Source of the DNA: Duganella sacchari
GTDB lineage: Bacteria > Pseudomonadota > Gammaproteobacteria > Burkholderiales > Burkholderiaceae_D
Assembly (NCBI RefSeq): GCF_900143065.1
Contig: NZ_FRCX01000019.1
Coordinates: 1 to 64,000, forward strand
Length of the DNA: 64,000 bases
Direction: 5' to 3'
Shown here: positions 41,133 through 49,607 of the stretch, piece after piece
Position numbering within the stretch: position 1 is the stretch's first letter
How the letters are laid out: each line of letters opens with the position of its first letter
Program-made: the position numbers and the translations under genes
The notes under the pieces: model-generated
What the model was told of the DNA's origin: nothing
The model's input: the letters and a program-made list of their open reading frames with translations, nothing else
The model's database searches: none

Positions 41133-43385
41133 CTATTGTTTTACGCAATCCACGAAGTAACCGCGTTTACCGTCTACTTCACGCTTGACCAGGCCGTGGA
41201 CGTCGGTCTCGAAGCCCGGGAAGCGTTCATTGAAGTCGCGTGCGAAGCGCAGATAGTCCACAATGGTCTTGTTGAAGCGCTCGCCTGGGATTAGCAGCGG
41301 GATGCCCGGTGGGTAAGGCGTCAGCAGGATGGAGGTGATGCGGCCTTCCAGCTCATCAATGGCGACGCGCTCGATCTCGCGGTGCGCCATCTTGGCAAAC
41401 GCTTCCGACGGTTTCATCGCCGGTACCATGTCCGACAGATACATCTCGGTGGTCAGGCGGGCCACGTCGTAGGCCTTGTAGAAGTCGTGGATCTGCTGGC
41501 ACAGGTCGCGCAGGCCCATTTTTTCGTAGGTCGGGTTGGCTGCCGCGAATTCCGGCAGGATGCGCCACATCGGCTGATTCTTGTCGTAGTCGTCCTTGAA
41601 TTGTTGCAGTGCGGTCAGCAACGTGTTCCAGCGGCCTTTGGTAATGCCGATGGTGAACATGATGAAGAACGAGTACAGGCCGCATTTCTCGATGATCACG
41701 CCGTGCTCGGCCAGGTACTTGGTCACGATCGACGCCGGGATGCCGGTCTCGTCGAACTTGCCGTCCAGCGACAGGCCAGGGTTGACGATGGTGGCCTTGA
41801 TCGGGTCCAGCATATTGAAGCCCGGCGCCAGCTTGCCGAAACCGTGCCAGTCGTCCTCGGCCTTGATGATCCAGTCTTCGCGCGAACCGATGCCTTCTTC
41901 GGCGAATTCGTTCGGACCCCAGACCTTGAACCACCAGTCCTTGCCCCACTCGGCGTCGATCTTTTTCATGGCGCGGCGGAAGTCCAGCGCTTCCAGGATG
42001 GACTCTTCCACCAGTGCGGTGCCGCCTGGCGCTTCCATCATGGCCGCTGCAACGTCGCACGAGGCGATGATCGAGTACTGCGGCGAGGTCGAGGTGTGCA
42101 TCAGGTAAGCCTCGTTGAAGGCGTCCTGGTCCAGCTTGACGGTTTCCGATTCGCGCACCAGCACCTGCGAGGCCTGCGACAGGCCGGCCAGCAGCTTGTG
42201 GGTCGATTGAGTCGAGAAGATCATCGACTCCTTGGCGCGCGGACGGTCCTTGCCGATCGCGTGCATATTCTTGTAGAAGTCGTGGAAGGTGGCGTGCGGC
42301 AGCCAGGCTTCGTCGAAGTGCAGCGTGTCGATCTGGCCGTCCAGCAGTTCGCGCAGGGTTTCCACGTTGTAGACCACGCCGTCGTAGGTCGACTGGGTGA
42401 TGGTCAGGATGCGCGGTTTCTTGTTCACGGCTTCGCGCGCGAACGGGTTGGCTTCGATCTTTCGCTGGATGCTCTCCATCGAGAACTCTTCCAGCGGGAT
42501 CGGGCCGATGATGCCCAGGTGGTTACGGGTAGGCATCAGGAATACCGGAATCGCGCCGCACATGATGATTGAGTGCAGGATCGACTTGTGGCAGTTACGG
42601 TCAACCACCACGATGTCGCCAGGCGCCACGGTCGAGTGCCACACCATCTTGTTCGAGGTCGAGGTGCCGTTGGTGACGAAGTAGCAATGGTCGGCATTGA
42701 AGATGCGCGCGGCGTTGCGTTCGGACTTGGCGACCGGGCCGGTGTGGTCCAGCAGTTGGCCCAGCTCCTCCACGGCGTTGCAGACGTCGGCGCGCAGCAT
42801 GTTCTCGCCAAAGAACTGGTGGAACATCTGGCCGATCGGCGATTTCAGGAAGGCCACGCCGCCCGAGTGGCCAGGGCAGTGCCACGAGTACGAACCGTCG
42901 TTGGCGTATTCCACCAGCGCGCGGAAGAACGGCGGCGCCAGGCCGTCCAGGTAGGACTTGGCTTCGCGGATGATGTGGCGCGCGACGAATTCCGGCGTGT
43001 CTTCAAACATGTGGATGAAGCCGTGCAGTTCGCGCAGGATGTCGTTGGGGATATGGCGCGAGGTGCGGGTTTCGCCGTACAGGTAGATCGGGATGTCGGC
43101 GTTCTTGTAGCGGATCTCTTCAACAAAGGCGCGCAGCGACTTCAGCGCGGTGTCGGTATCTTCCACCGAGCCGGAGCCGAATTCTTCATCGTCGATCGAC
43201 AGCACGAAGGCCGAGGCGCGCGACTGCTGCTGGGCGAACTGGGACAGGTCGCCGTAGCTGGTCACGCCCACCACTTCCATGCCTTCTTTTTCCATCGCAT
43301 CGGCGAGGGCGCGGATGCCTAAGCCGGACGTGTTCTCAGAACGGAAATCCTCGTCAATGATGACGATGGGGAAACGAAATTTCAT
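41133..43385 (-). CDS. Arginine/lysine/ornithine decarboxylase (large PLP, group III)
   Basis: 750 aa from ATG 43,385, with GGAGAC just upstream; the frame continues 51 codons further without support. N-terminal response-regulator-like wing domain (IVIIDEDFRSENTSG), a PLP domain with CPGHSGGVAF and the Schiff-base Lys in STQSTHKLLAGLSQ, and a C-terminal domain with TPYPPGIPLLIPGE. It decarboxylates a basic amino acid to agmatine, cadaverine or putrescine, consuming protons. Which substrate cannot be read from motifs; biodegradative AdiA/CadA-type acid response or polyamine synthesis are both possible. Confidence 0.92.
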   Translation of the reverse strand: MKFRFPIVIIDEDFRSENTSGLGIRALADAMEKEGMEVVGVTSYGDLSQFAQQQSRASAFVLSIDDEEFGSGSVEDTDTALKSLRAFVEEIRYKNADIPIYLYGETRTSRHIPNDILRELHGFIHMFEDTPEFVARHIIREAKSYLDGLAPPFFRALVEYANDGSYSWHCPGHSGGVAFLKSPIGQMFHQFFGENMLRADVCNAVEELGQLLDHTGPVAKSERNAARIFNADHCYFVTNGTSTSNKMVWHSTVAPGDIVVVDRNCHKSILHSIIMCGAIPVFLMPTRNHLGIIGPIPLEEFSMESIQRKIEANPFAREAVNKKPRILTITQSTYDGVVYNVETLRELLDGQIDTLHFDEAWLPHATFHDFYKNMHAIGKDRPRAKESMIFSTQSTHKLLAGLSQASQVLVRESETVKLDQDAFNEAYLMHTSTSPQYSIIASCDVAAAMMEAPGGTALVEESILEALDFRRAMKKIDAEWGKDWWFKVWGPNEFAEEGIGSREDWIIKAEDDWHGFGKLAPGFNMLDPIKATIVNPGLSLDGKFDETGIPASIVTKYLAEHGVIIEKCGLYSFFIMFTIGITKGRWNTLLTALQQFKDDYDKNQPMWRILPEFAAANPTYEKMGLRDLCQQIHDFYKAYDVARLTTEMYLSDMVPAMKPSEAFAKMAHREIERVAIDELEGRITSILLTPYPPGIPLLIPGERFNKTIVDYLRFARDFNERFPGFETDVHGLVKREVDGKRGYFVDCVKQ

Positions 43386-43530
43386 GCATGTCTCCAAAAA
43401 AGCAAGCCGCCCCTGACAGGATGTTGAGGGGCGGACAGGGCGCGACCACGATGGCCGCAAAAAAATAAGAACGGGATTCTCGCAGAAAACAGCGCTGCTG
43501 CGGGAAAAAATTATCGTACCAGAATGCCGT

Positions 43531-43569
43531 ATCGGCATGACGCCCTTGTTACACAGCTGTCATGCCGAT
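43531..43569. repeat. 11-bp inverted repeat upstream of the decarboxylase gene
   Basis: ATCGGCATGAC (43,531-43,541) and GTCATGCCGAT (43,559-43,569) are exact complements around a 17-nt loop, between the decarboxylase start and the DUF4337 stop. No T run, so an operator or a weak terminator for the upstream gene is possible. Confidence 0.4.
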
Positions 43570-43582
43570 CAACTAATGTTGC

Positions 43583-44155
43583 TTAGTGACCAGCGAACCA
43601 GGCGAGGGCGCCCATCGCCACGCCGATCCCGGCCACGCCATAGGCCAGGCCCATCATCCACTTCTTGCGGGTCAGCAGGGTGATGGCGGCCAGCGAAATG
43701 GCGATCTGCTCGGCCGTGGTGGCCAGCGCCCACTGGTGGTGCTTGTGCATGGCTTCATCCGACTTGTGGTTCCACTCTTTCGAGGATTCTTCCCACTTTT
43801 CGGCTTCCTTCTTGATGTCTTCCTTTTCGTGCTTGTAGCGGGCCACTTCGGCCTCGTAGCGCTTGGGATCGACACCGGGCAGTGTCATGGCCAGTTCCGC
43901 CAGGTTCTGCTTGGCAGACTTGGCCTGGTAATAGTTCCAGCTATTGGCAGCCTGGGTCTTGTCGATGGCGGCATTGTTCTTGAACAGGGCGGCATCGTTC
44001 TGGGTGGCGCCGCCAAGGTAGCCGAATGCGGCGCCCACGGTAGCGAGGATTGCGGTCATGACGGCAATATTGTTGGAAAAGCCATCGCTGCCATGGGCGG
44101 CGTGTTCCACCGCGTGGTCGTGCGGGCCGTGGACGTGGAAGCCTTCAGAAGACAT
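43583..44155 (-). CDS. DUF4337 membrane protein
   Basis: 190 aa from ATG 44,155 (AAGGATA upstream). A His-rich N-terminus (HVHGPHDHAVEHAAHG), a TM helix (NNIAVMTAILATVGAAFGYLG), a charged coiled-coil middle, and two C-terminal TM helices. This is the DUF4337 layout. Unknown function; inner membrane. It follows folA on the same strand by 14 bp. Confidence 0.85.
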   Translation of the reverse strand: MSSEGFHVHGPHDHAVEHAAHGSDGFSNNIAVMTAILATVGAAFGYLGGATQNDAALFKNNAAIDKTQAANSWNYYQAKSAKQNLAELAMTLPGVDPKRYEAEVARYKHEKEDIKKEAEKWEESSKEWNHKSDEAMHKHHQWALATTAEQIAISLAAITLLTRKKWMMGLAYGVAGIGVAMGALAWFAGH

Positions 44156-44169
44156 AGGGGTATCCTTAA

Positions 44170-44655
44170 TCAAGCCTTGCGGCGCAGGGTAACAAAAGCG
44201 TAGTGCAGAGCGGATTTCTCCGAGGTGTGTTCTTCGCGCGCGGTTTCCTGCCACGCGTCGGCGTCGATCTCCGGGAAGAAGGCGTCGCAGTCGAAGGTCT
44301 GGGCGATCCGGGTCACGATCAACTGGTCGGCCAGCTGCATCGACTGCTTGTAGATCTCGGCGCCGCCAATGACGAAGCCTTCGGCGCCGTCCAGCAGTGC
44401 GATGGCCGCTTCGATGGAGCCGGCGGTTTCCACGCCCTCATGCGACCATTGCTGGTTGCGCGTGACGACGATGTTGCGGCGGTTGGGCAGCGGACGGCCG
44501 ATGGAGTCGAACGTCTTGCGGCCCATGATGATCGGGTGGCCGGTGGTGATGCGCTTGAAGTGGGCCAGGTCCTCCGGCAGTTTCCACGGCAGGGTGTTGT
44601 TGATGCCGATGCCGCGCTGGGCGTCGGTGGCGACGATGATAGTAAGTTTGCTCAT
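44170..44655 (-). CDS. folA: Dihydrofolate reductase
   Basis: A protein of 161 aa of normal length. Motifs: IGINNTLPWKLPEDLAHFK, the Met20-loop region, IIMGRKTFDSIGRPLP with the NADPH-binding RxN, and GFVIGGAEIYKQ. It regenerates tetrahydrofolate after the ThyA reaction; thyA is 1.2 kb upstream in the same orientation. Confidence 0.96.
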   Translation of the reverse strand: MSKLTIIVATDAQRGIGINNTLPWKLPEDLAHFKRITTGHPIIMGRKTFDSIGRPLPNRRNIVVTRNQQWSHEGVETAGSIEAAIALLDGAEGFVIGGAEIYKQSMQLADQLIVTRIAQTFDCDAFFPEIDADAWQETAREEHTSEKSALHYAFVTLRRKA

Positions 44656-44694
44656 GATTCCAGGTGCGATAAAGAGGCGTGATTATCGTTGAAA

Positions 44695-45126
44695 TTACGG
44701 TTTCGGAGGCGCTGGCGTGCGTGCCTTCTTGCTGCGCCGGTTTTCACGCTTGCGCTGCAAACGGCGCTCCTCCAGCCAGTCGCGGCAACTCGGGATGCTG
44801 AAGCACGTGCAGTTGTTGGAGCAGCCAAGGACATCGGCAACATCGCTGGCGTCGCAGGACAGGTCGCAATTGCCGGCCTGTGCGCGGTGGCGCTTGCTCA
44901 TGGCCGGCATTGCCGGATGATAGTGCTGGTGTATCTCGTGGCAGTCGTCCAGCCGGCGCCGCAGCAGTTCCAGGCCGACCGGCAGGCCGTGGCGCGCGAT
45001 CACGCGCTTGCCGTAGGCGGAGCAGCTGTCGCGGCCCGTGTGGCGGCGGAAGGCGCAGTTAAAGCCCTTCAATGGCGACAGGTAGCGCTGGTAAAAGCTG
45101 ATGGCTGCCAGGGCCAGAATTTTCAT
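44695..45126 (-). CDS. yidD: YidD-family membrane insertion factor with Cys-rich C-terminal extension
   Basis: A protein of 143 aa. The first 60 residues are the YidD domain (FYQRYLSPLKGFNCAFRRHT ... SCSAYGKRVIARHG). YidD is usually 70-90 aa and near rpmH/rnpA/yidC; here it stands alone in a folA/thyA neighbourhood and carries about 60 extra residues with CDLSCDASDVADVLGCSNNC and TCFSIPSC, then a basic tail. It overlaps the upstream hydrolase by 4 bp. The canonical YidD may be elsewhere, in which case this is a divergent paralogue. Confidence 0.85.
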   Translation of the reverse strand: MKILALAAISFYQRYLSPLKGFNCAFRRHTGRDSCSAYGKRVIARHGLPVGLELLRRRLDDCHEIHQHYHPAMPAMSKRHRAQAGNCDLSCDASDVADVLGCSNNCTCFSIPSCRDWLEERRLQRKRENRRSKKARTPAPPKP

Positions 45127-45821
45127 GGGGCGCGGTAGAAGTTCAACAGGTGGCTGGCCAGCGCCTGCGGCGCCTCCAGCGGGATCATGTGGCCGGTGCC
45201 TTCCTGCAGCACATGCAGCTCGATGGCCGGATTGTAGCGGCTGAATTCGCGGACATCGTCGGCCGCCACCAGTTTATCCTGTTCCGAGGCGATCGCGAGC
45301 ACGCGACAACGCAGCTCGCCGGTACGGCTCATCAAATCCGGGCGCTCGATGGTGGTACGGAACTGCGTCAGCAGCACGTCCTTGCCCAGTTCCACCGCCA
45401 TGGCCTGGATGACGTCCACAATCGCGGGATCATCCATGTGCTCGGGCGCCAGGATTTCACGCAGGCGCATCTGCGTCATGCCGGTGTAGTGGTTCTTTTC
45501 CAGCAGCGGGATGATGCGCAGGCGGGTGGCTTTTTCCTTCTCCTGCAGGCCGCGCGCGGAACTGGCGATGATGACCAGCGAGTTGACGCGTTCCGGATTC
45601 GCCAGCGCGTATTCGACTGCCAGGTAGGCGCCCAGCGAGAACGCCACCAGATTGGCTTTCGGCGCCGTATGCGCGCCGATCAGCTCCTGCATCTGCGCGC
45701 GCGAGCGGGCCTTGTGCAGCGGGACGTGATGGAATTCAAAGCCGTCGCCCAATAGCGGCAGCAGGCGGCCCCACATGCGCTCATCGCACAGGGTGCCAGG
45801 GACCAAATCCAGACGCGTCAT
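45123..45821 (-). CDS. Alpha/beta hydrolase
   Basis: 232 aa from ATG 45,821; longer frames upstream run through thyA out of frame and are spurious. Alpha/beta-hydrolase fold: VPGTLCDERMW at the start, nucleophile elbow VAFSLGAYLA, acidic residue in IASEQDKLV, and His in GTGHMIPLE. Substrate unknown. Start overlaps the thyA stop by 4 bp; its own stop overlaps the yidD start, so thyA-hydrolase-yidD is one coupled unit. Confidence 0.88.
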   Translation of the reverse strand: MTRLDLVPGTLCDERMWGRLLPLLGDGFEFHHVPLHKARSRAQMQELIGAHTAPKANLVAFSLGAYLAVEYALANPERVNSLVIIASSARGLQEKEKATRLRIIPLLEKNHYTGMTQMRLREILAPEHMDDPAIVDVIQAMAVELGKDVLLTQFRTTIERPDLMSRTGELRCRVLAIASEQDKLVAADDVREFSRYNPAIELHVLQEGTGHMIPLEAPQALASHLLNFYRAP

Positions 45822-46789
45822 ACGGCCATCGGGGCGGTGATGGGCGCGTGGTGCTGGTAGCCTTCCAGTGCGAAGTCCGATGGTTCGATTTTTTCCAGCC
45901 ACTCCGGCTCGTATTTGCCGGTTTTGCTGAAGTCGGGCACGCGGTCGGAGATGATGAGTTCCGGCAGCGGCAGCGGTTCGCGCTTCAGCTGTTCCTGCAC
46001 CATGTCCATGTGGTTCTCGTAGATGTGGGCGTCGCCAATGAAGTAGGTGAACCAGCGCGGCGTGTAGCCGGTCAGGCGGCCCACCAGGTGCATCAGTGCC
46101 GCGCCTTCCGCCAGGTTGAACGGCGTGCCCAGACCCAGGTCGTTCGAACGCACGTAGAGGCACATCGACAGCTCTTTGGTGCTCGGGTTGGGAATGAACT
46201 GGTACAGCAGGTGGCAGGCGGGCAGGGCGACCGCGTCCAGCACGGCCGGATTCCAGCCGTGGAACAGGATGCGGCGGCTGCCAGGATTGTTGACGATGGT
46301 ATCCAGGCATTCGCGCAACTGATCGATGGCCTTGTACAGCAGGACTTTCTGTACACCGTCTTCTTCCAGCGGCGCGACGATGGTGAAGCCGTTCTTCTGC
46401 GCGTTGGCGATTTGCGCCTGGTTGGCGGCGTCCAGTACTTTGTAGCCTGGCCACTGGCGCCACTGCACGCCGTAGACCGGCCCCAGGTCGTCAGTGCCGA
46501 GGCGATAGGGATTGTCCAGCCATTGCTGGTTTTCGTTGGCGTTCTGGTCCCAGACCTTGCAGCCCAGCGCACGGAAATCGGCGGCGCTGCGCGAGGCGCG
46601 CAGGAAGGCGCACAACTCGCCGACGACGGATTTAAAGGCGAGCTTCTTGGTCGTCACTGCAGGAAAACCTTTTTTCAAGTCGAAGCGCATCATCGCGCCC
46701 GGCACGCTCAGCGTGCGGATGCCGGTGCGGTTGTCTTGCCAGCTGCCGGTGTCGATGACGGTTTGGATGAGTTCCAGGTATTGCTGCAT
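45818..46789 (-). CDS. thyA: Thymidylate synthase
   Basis: A protein of 323 aa, longer than the 264 aa of E. coli ThyA owing to an insertion near residues 85-140 that is usual in the long form. Motifs: DRTG-like DNRTGIRTLSV, the catalytic Cys in ALPACHLLYQF, FNLAEGAALMHL and YIGDAHIYENH. It methylates dUMP to dTMP. First gene of the thyA-hydrolase-yidD set. Confidence 0.96.
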   Translation of the reverse strand: MQQYLELIQTVIDTGSWQDNRTGIRTLSVPGAMMRFDLKKGFPAVTTKKLAFKSVVGELCAFLRASRSAADFRALGCKVWDQNANENQQWLDNPYRLGTDDLGPVYGVQWRQWPGYKVLDAANQAQIANAQKNGFTIVAPLEEDGVQKVLLYKAIDQLRECLDTIVNNPGSRRILFHGWNPAVLDAVALPACHLLYQFIPNPSTKELSMCLYVRSNDLGLGTPFNLAEGAALMHLVGRLTGYTPRWFTYFIGDAHIYENHMDMVQEQLKREPLPLPELIISDRVPDFSKTGKYEPEWLEKIEPSDFALEGYQHHAPITAPMAV

Positions 46790-46851
46790 TCAGTTCTCCA
46801 ACGTGTTCGGTGGTGCAAAGACGGCTATTTTAACAGGCGGCCGGTAGGTGT

Positions 46852-48438
46852 TCAGCGGCTGCCCGGTTTGGATTTGCGGCCACCCGGCTGCGAGGCCGCA
46901 CGGCCTTCAACGCGCGCCTGCGACTTGGCGCCACGGCCACCCGCCACCACCACAGCGCCCTTGGGCGGTGCTGAGCCGCTGTCGCCACGCCGGCTGCCGC
47001 TATAGCCGCCGCGCGGCCCGCCACCGTATGCGCCGTCGCTGCGCGCGTCACCGGACGATTTGCCGCCTGCAGCACGGTCACCACCCGACGATTTCGACGG
47101 TTTCGGCGGCGCGATGTAGGTGCCCAGCGATTCGCTGCCGCCCGCTGGCCGCGCCTCCGCTTTGGCGGGCGTTTTGCTGCCTGCGGTTGTCGTAGCGGGG
47201 CGCTTGGCTGTACCAGCCGGCTTGCTGCCCGCTTTGCCCGCACGGGGCGCGGCGAGTTTTTGCGCCGGCGTGGCGCTGCCTTTTGGCGCTGTCTCCGGCA
47301 CGCGGTGATCTGCCTCGAAGCCAGCTTCCTCAAAACGCTGAATGACCTGGCGCGTCAGCGTCTCGATGGCCTTGAGCATATCCACTTCGTCTGCACACAC
47401 CAGTGACATCGCTTCACCCGTCATGCCCGCACGGCCAGTACGGCCGATACGGTGGATGTAGTCTTCCGCCACCGTCGGCAAATCGAAATTGACCACCAGC
47501 GGCAGCGCTTCAATATCCAGGCCACGTGCCGCAACGTCGGTCGCGATCAACAGCTGCACCTCTTTGCGCTTGAAGCGGTCCAGCGCGCGCAAACGCGCTG
47601 GCTGCGTCTTGTCGCCGTGAATGGCGTCGGCTGCAAGGCCATGCTGTTGCAACTCCTTGACCAGCGCCTCCGCACCTTTGCGCGTCTTGACGAACACCAG
47701 CGCCTGCGACCAGCCCAGCTTATTCAGCAGATGCAGGAACAGCTCCGGCTTGCGGCGCTTGTCGGTTGTCACCAGCCACTGCTTGACGGTGCGCGTGGCG
47801 GTGTTGGGCGCCGCCACCTGAATCGACACCGGATCGATCAGCATGCCCTTGGTCAGCTTGCGTACCTCATCGGAGAACGTGGCCGAGAACAGCAAGGTCT
47901 GACGCTGCTTGGGCAGGGCTTCCAGCAGAATATCCAGATCGCGCTCAAACCCCAGATCCAGCATGCGGTCCGCTTCGTCCAGCACCAGCGTTTGCAGCAG
48001 CGCGAAACTGATCACGCCCTGATCATGCAGGTCGATCAGGCGGCCCGGCGTTGCCACCAGCACGTCCAGACCTTTGCGCAGCTTGGCGATCTGCGGCGCG
48101 ATATCGACACCACCATAAGCGACGGCGCTGCGCAAGGGCAGGTTGCCACCGTAGCTGCGGAAGCTCTCGAACACCTGTTCGGCCAGCTCACGCGTCGGCA
48201 CCAGCACCAATGCGCGCACGGCTTGTGGCGCCGTCACGCCGTCCAGCGTCAGGCGTTGCAGGATGGGCAGCGCGAAGCCGGCGGTCTTGCCGGTGCCGGT
48301 TTGCGCAGCAGCCATGACATCGCGGCCTGCCAGCACTGCGGGAATGGCTTGCTTCTGGACCGGCGTAGGCTGCTTGTAGCCCAGCGTGTCCAGCGTGCGC
48401 AGTAAAGGATCGATCAGGCCAAGTGCGTGGAAGGTCAT
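46852..48438 (-). CDS. rhlE: DEAD-box RNA helicase, RhlE type
   Basis: A protein of 528 aa: Q motif (GYKQPTPVQKQAIP), Walker A AQTGTGKTAGF, DEAD-box VLDEADRMLDLGF, SAT in LFSATFS, and HRIGRTGRAG. The last 150 residues are a low-complexity Lys/Pro/Ala/Gly/Ser tail with GGG and SRRG elements that likely binds RNA. Role in ribosome assembly or mRNA decay. Confidence 0.93.
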   Translation of the reverse strand: MTFHALGLIDPLLRTLDTLGYKQPTPVQKQAIPAVLAGRDVMAAAQTGTGKTAGFALPILQRLTLDGVTAPQAVRALVLVPTRELAEQVFESFRSYGGNLPLRSAVAYGGVDIAPQIAKLRKGLDVLVATPGRLIDLHDQGVISFALLQTLVLDEADRMLDLGFERDLDILLEALPKQRQTLLFSATFSDEVRKLTKGMLIDPVSIQVAAPNTATRTVKQWLVTTDKRRKPELFLHLLNKLGWSQALVFVKTRKGAEALVKELQQHGLAADAIHGDKTQPARLRALDRFKRKEVQLLIATDVAARGLDIEALPLVVNFDLPTVAEDYIHRIGRTGRAGMTGEAMSLVCADEVDMLKAIETLTRQVIQRFEEAGFEADHRVPETAPKGSATPAQKLAAPRAGKAGSKPAGTAKRPATTTAGSKTPAKAEARPAGGSESLGTYIAPPKPSKSSGGDRAAGGKSSGDARSDGAYGGGPRGGYSGSRRGDSGSAPPKGAVVVAGGRGAKSQARVEGRAASQPGGRKSKPGSR

Positions 48439-48499
48439 GGTGTATGTAGTAAAACGAAAAGAGGGCGCAGTGTAGCCGGTTTGCCCGGCTTGCGCGGAA

Positions 48500-49585
48500 T
48501 TAGTTGGCCAGGGCGTCCGACCACAAGGTCAGAATCTCGCGTACGCGCTGGTCCGGCAGGTTAAGCAGGTTGTCGCCGATGTAGAGTTCAACGGCGCAGC
48601 GCTGCGGCAGCGGCGCATGACTGGCGCCGTTGAACAGCCAGACACTGTGCTGTCCGGCGATACGGTTGCGCACCTCCAGCGCCCGCTCGCGGCTCACCGG
48701 CAAGTGGATGTGCAGCATATTCGCATGCGGCCTGGCCGGATTCGGCGCCAGCAGCGGATAGTCCCGCAGCACGTCATACAACCACTGCGTGCGTTTGAAG
48801 TAGTCCGGCATCGCCGCCAGACGTGCATCGAACTGCATCGCGGCCGCGACAACATAGGGCGTGCGCTGATACACATTGCCGCCCTGGCGGCGGAACCATT
48901 CCTGCGCCTTTGCGACAAAGTCCGCGCTGCCGGCCAGCATGGCGCCGGCCATGCCGCCGATGCCTTTGTACAGCGACACGTAGACGCTGTCGAAACCCGC
49001 TGCAATCTCGTTGACAGGGCGCGCATACGCCGCCGCCGTCTCCCAAAGGCGCGCGCCATCCATGTGCAGATGGACGCCCTGTTCGCGGCAGTAGTCCTTG
49101 ATGGCGGACAGTTCGTCCCAGTCGGGACACTGGCCGCCGATTTCACGCGCAGGCAGTTCCAGCGAGACGGCGCCCAGCTTGTCGGGTATGCCCTGCAATT
49201 CCCCTAGAGTCCACGGACGATGCGGGTCGCCGATTTGCAGCGCGTGGAAGTGATCGAACAACTGATGATTGCCACGCTCGTGCTTGAGGATATGGGAAGT
49301 CGGATGCAGCGCGACCAGCTTGCTGCCGCGCTCCATGCAGGCGATACGCAGCGCCGTGGCTTGCGTCATGGTGCCCGTGATGCAGAACACCGCCGCATCA
49401 AAGCCCAGCAGGCGCGCGACTTTCTGTTCGAAATCCTGTATCAGCGCGCCGCTGCCATAGACGTCATGCGTGACGTCGCGCGCCTGGCACCAGTCGCCCA
49501 TCGCCGCAAACAATTCGGCAGGCAGCGGCTGGCGATGGCCGGGCAGATGGTTGCGGCAGCTTTGTTTCAGTTCAGCATCAGTCAT
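48500..49585 (-). CDS. Threonine-aldolase-like PLP lyase
   Basis: 361 aa from ATG 49,585 (GGAG upstream). Beta-eliminating lyase/threonine aldolase family: CITGTMTQATALRIAC near the N-terminus, HMDGARLWETAAAY, and the PLP Lys in VYVSLYKGIGGMAGA. It cleaves beta-hydroxy-amino acids such as threonine to glycine and aldehyde. The longer frame extending to 49,837 only shadows the ABC gene. Confidence 0.88.
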   Translation of the reverse strand: MTDAELKQSCRNHLPGHRQPLPAELFAAMGDWCQARDVTHDVYGSGALIQDFEQKVARLLGFDAAVFCITGTMTQATALRIACMERGSKLVALHPTSHILKHERGNHQLFDHFHALQIGDPHRPWTLGELQGIPDKLGAVSLELPAREIGGQCPDWDELSAIKDYCREQGVHLHMDGARLWETAAAYARPVNEIAAGFDSVYVSLYKGIGGMAGAMLAGSADFVAKAQEWFRRQGGNVYQRTPYVVAAAMQFDARLAAMPDYFKRTQWLYDVLRDYPLLAPNPARPHANMLHIHLPVSRERALEVRNRIAGQHSVWLFNGASHAPLPQRCAVELYIGDNLLNLPDQRVREILTLWSDALAN

Positions 49586-49607
49586 GGCGTGCTCCAGGAA
49601 GATACGC

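Noticed and set aside
41382..43322. Two long plus-strand frames antisense to the decarboxylase
   Set aside because: Shadows; the minus strand has complete PLP decarboxylase motifs and a matching terminator.
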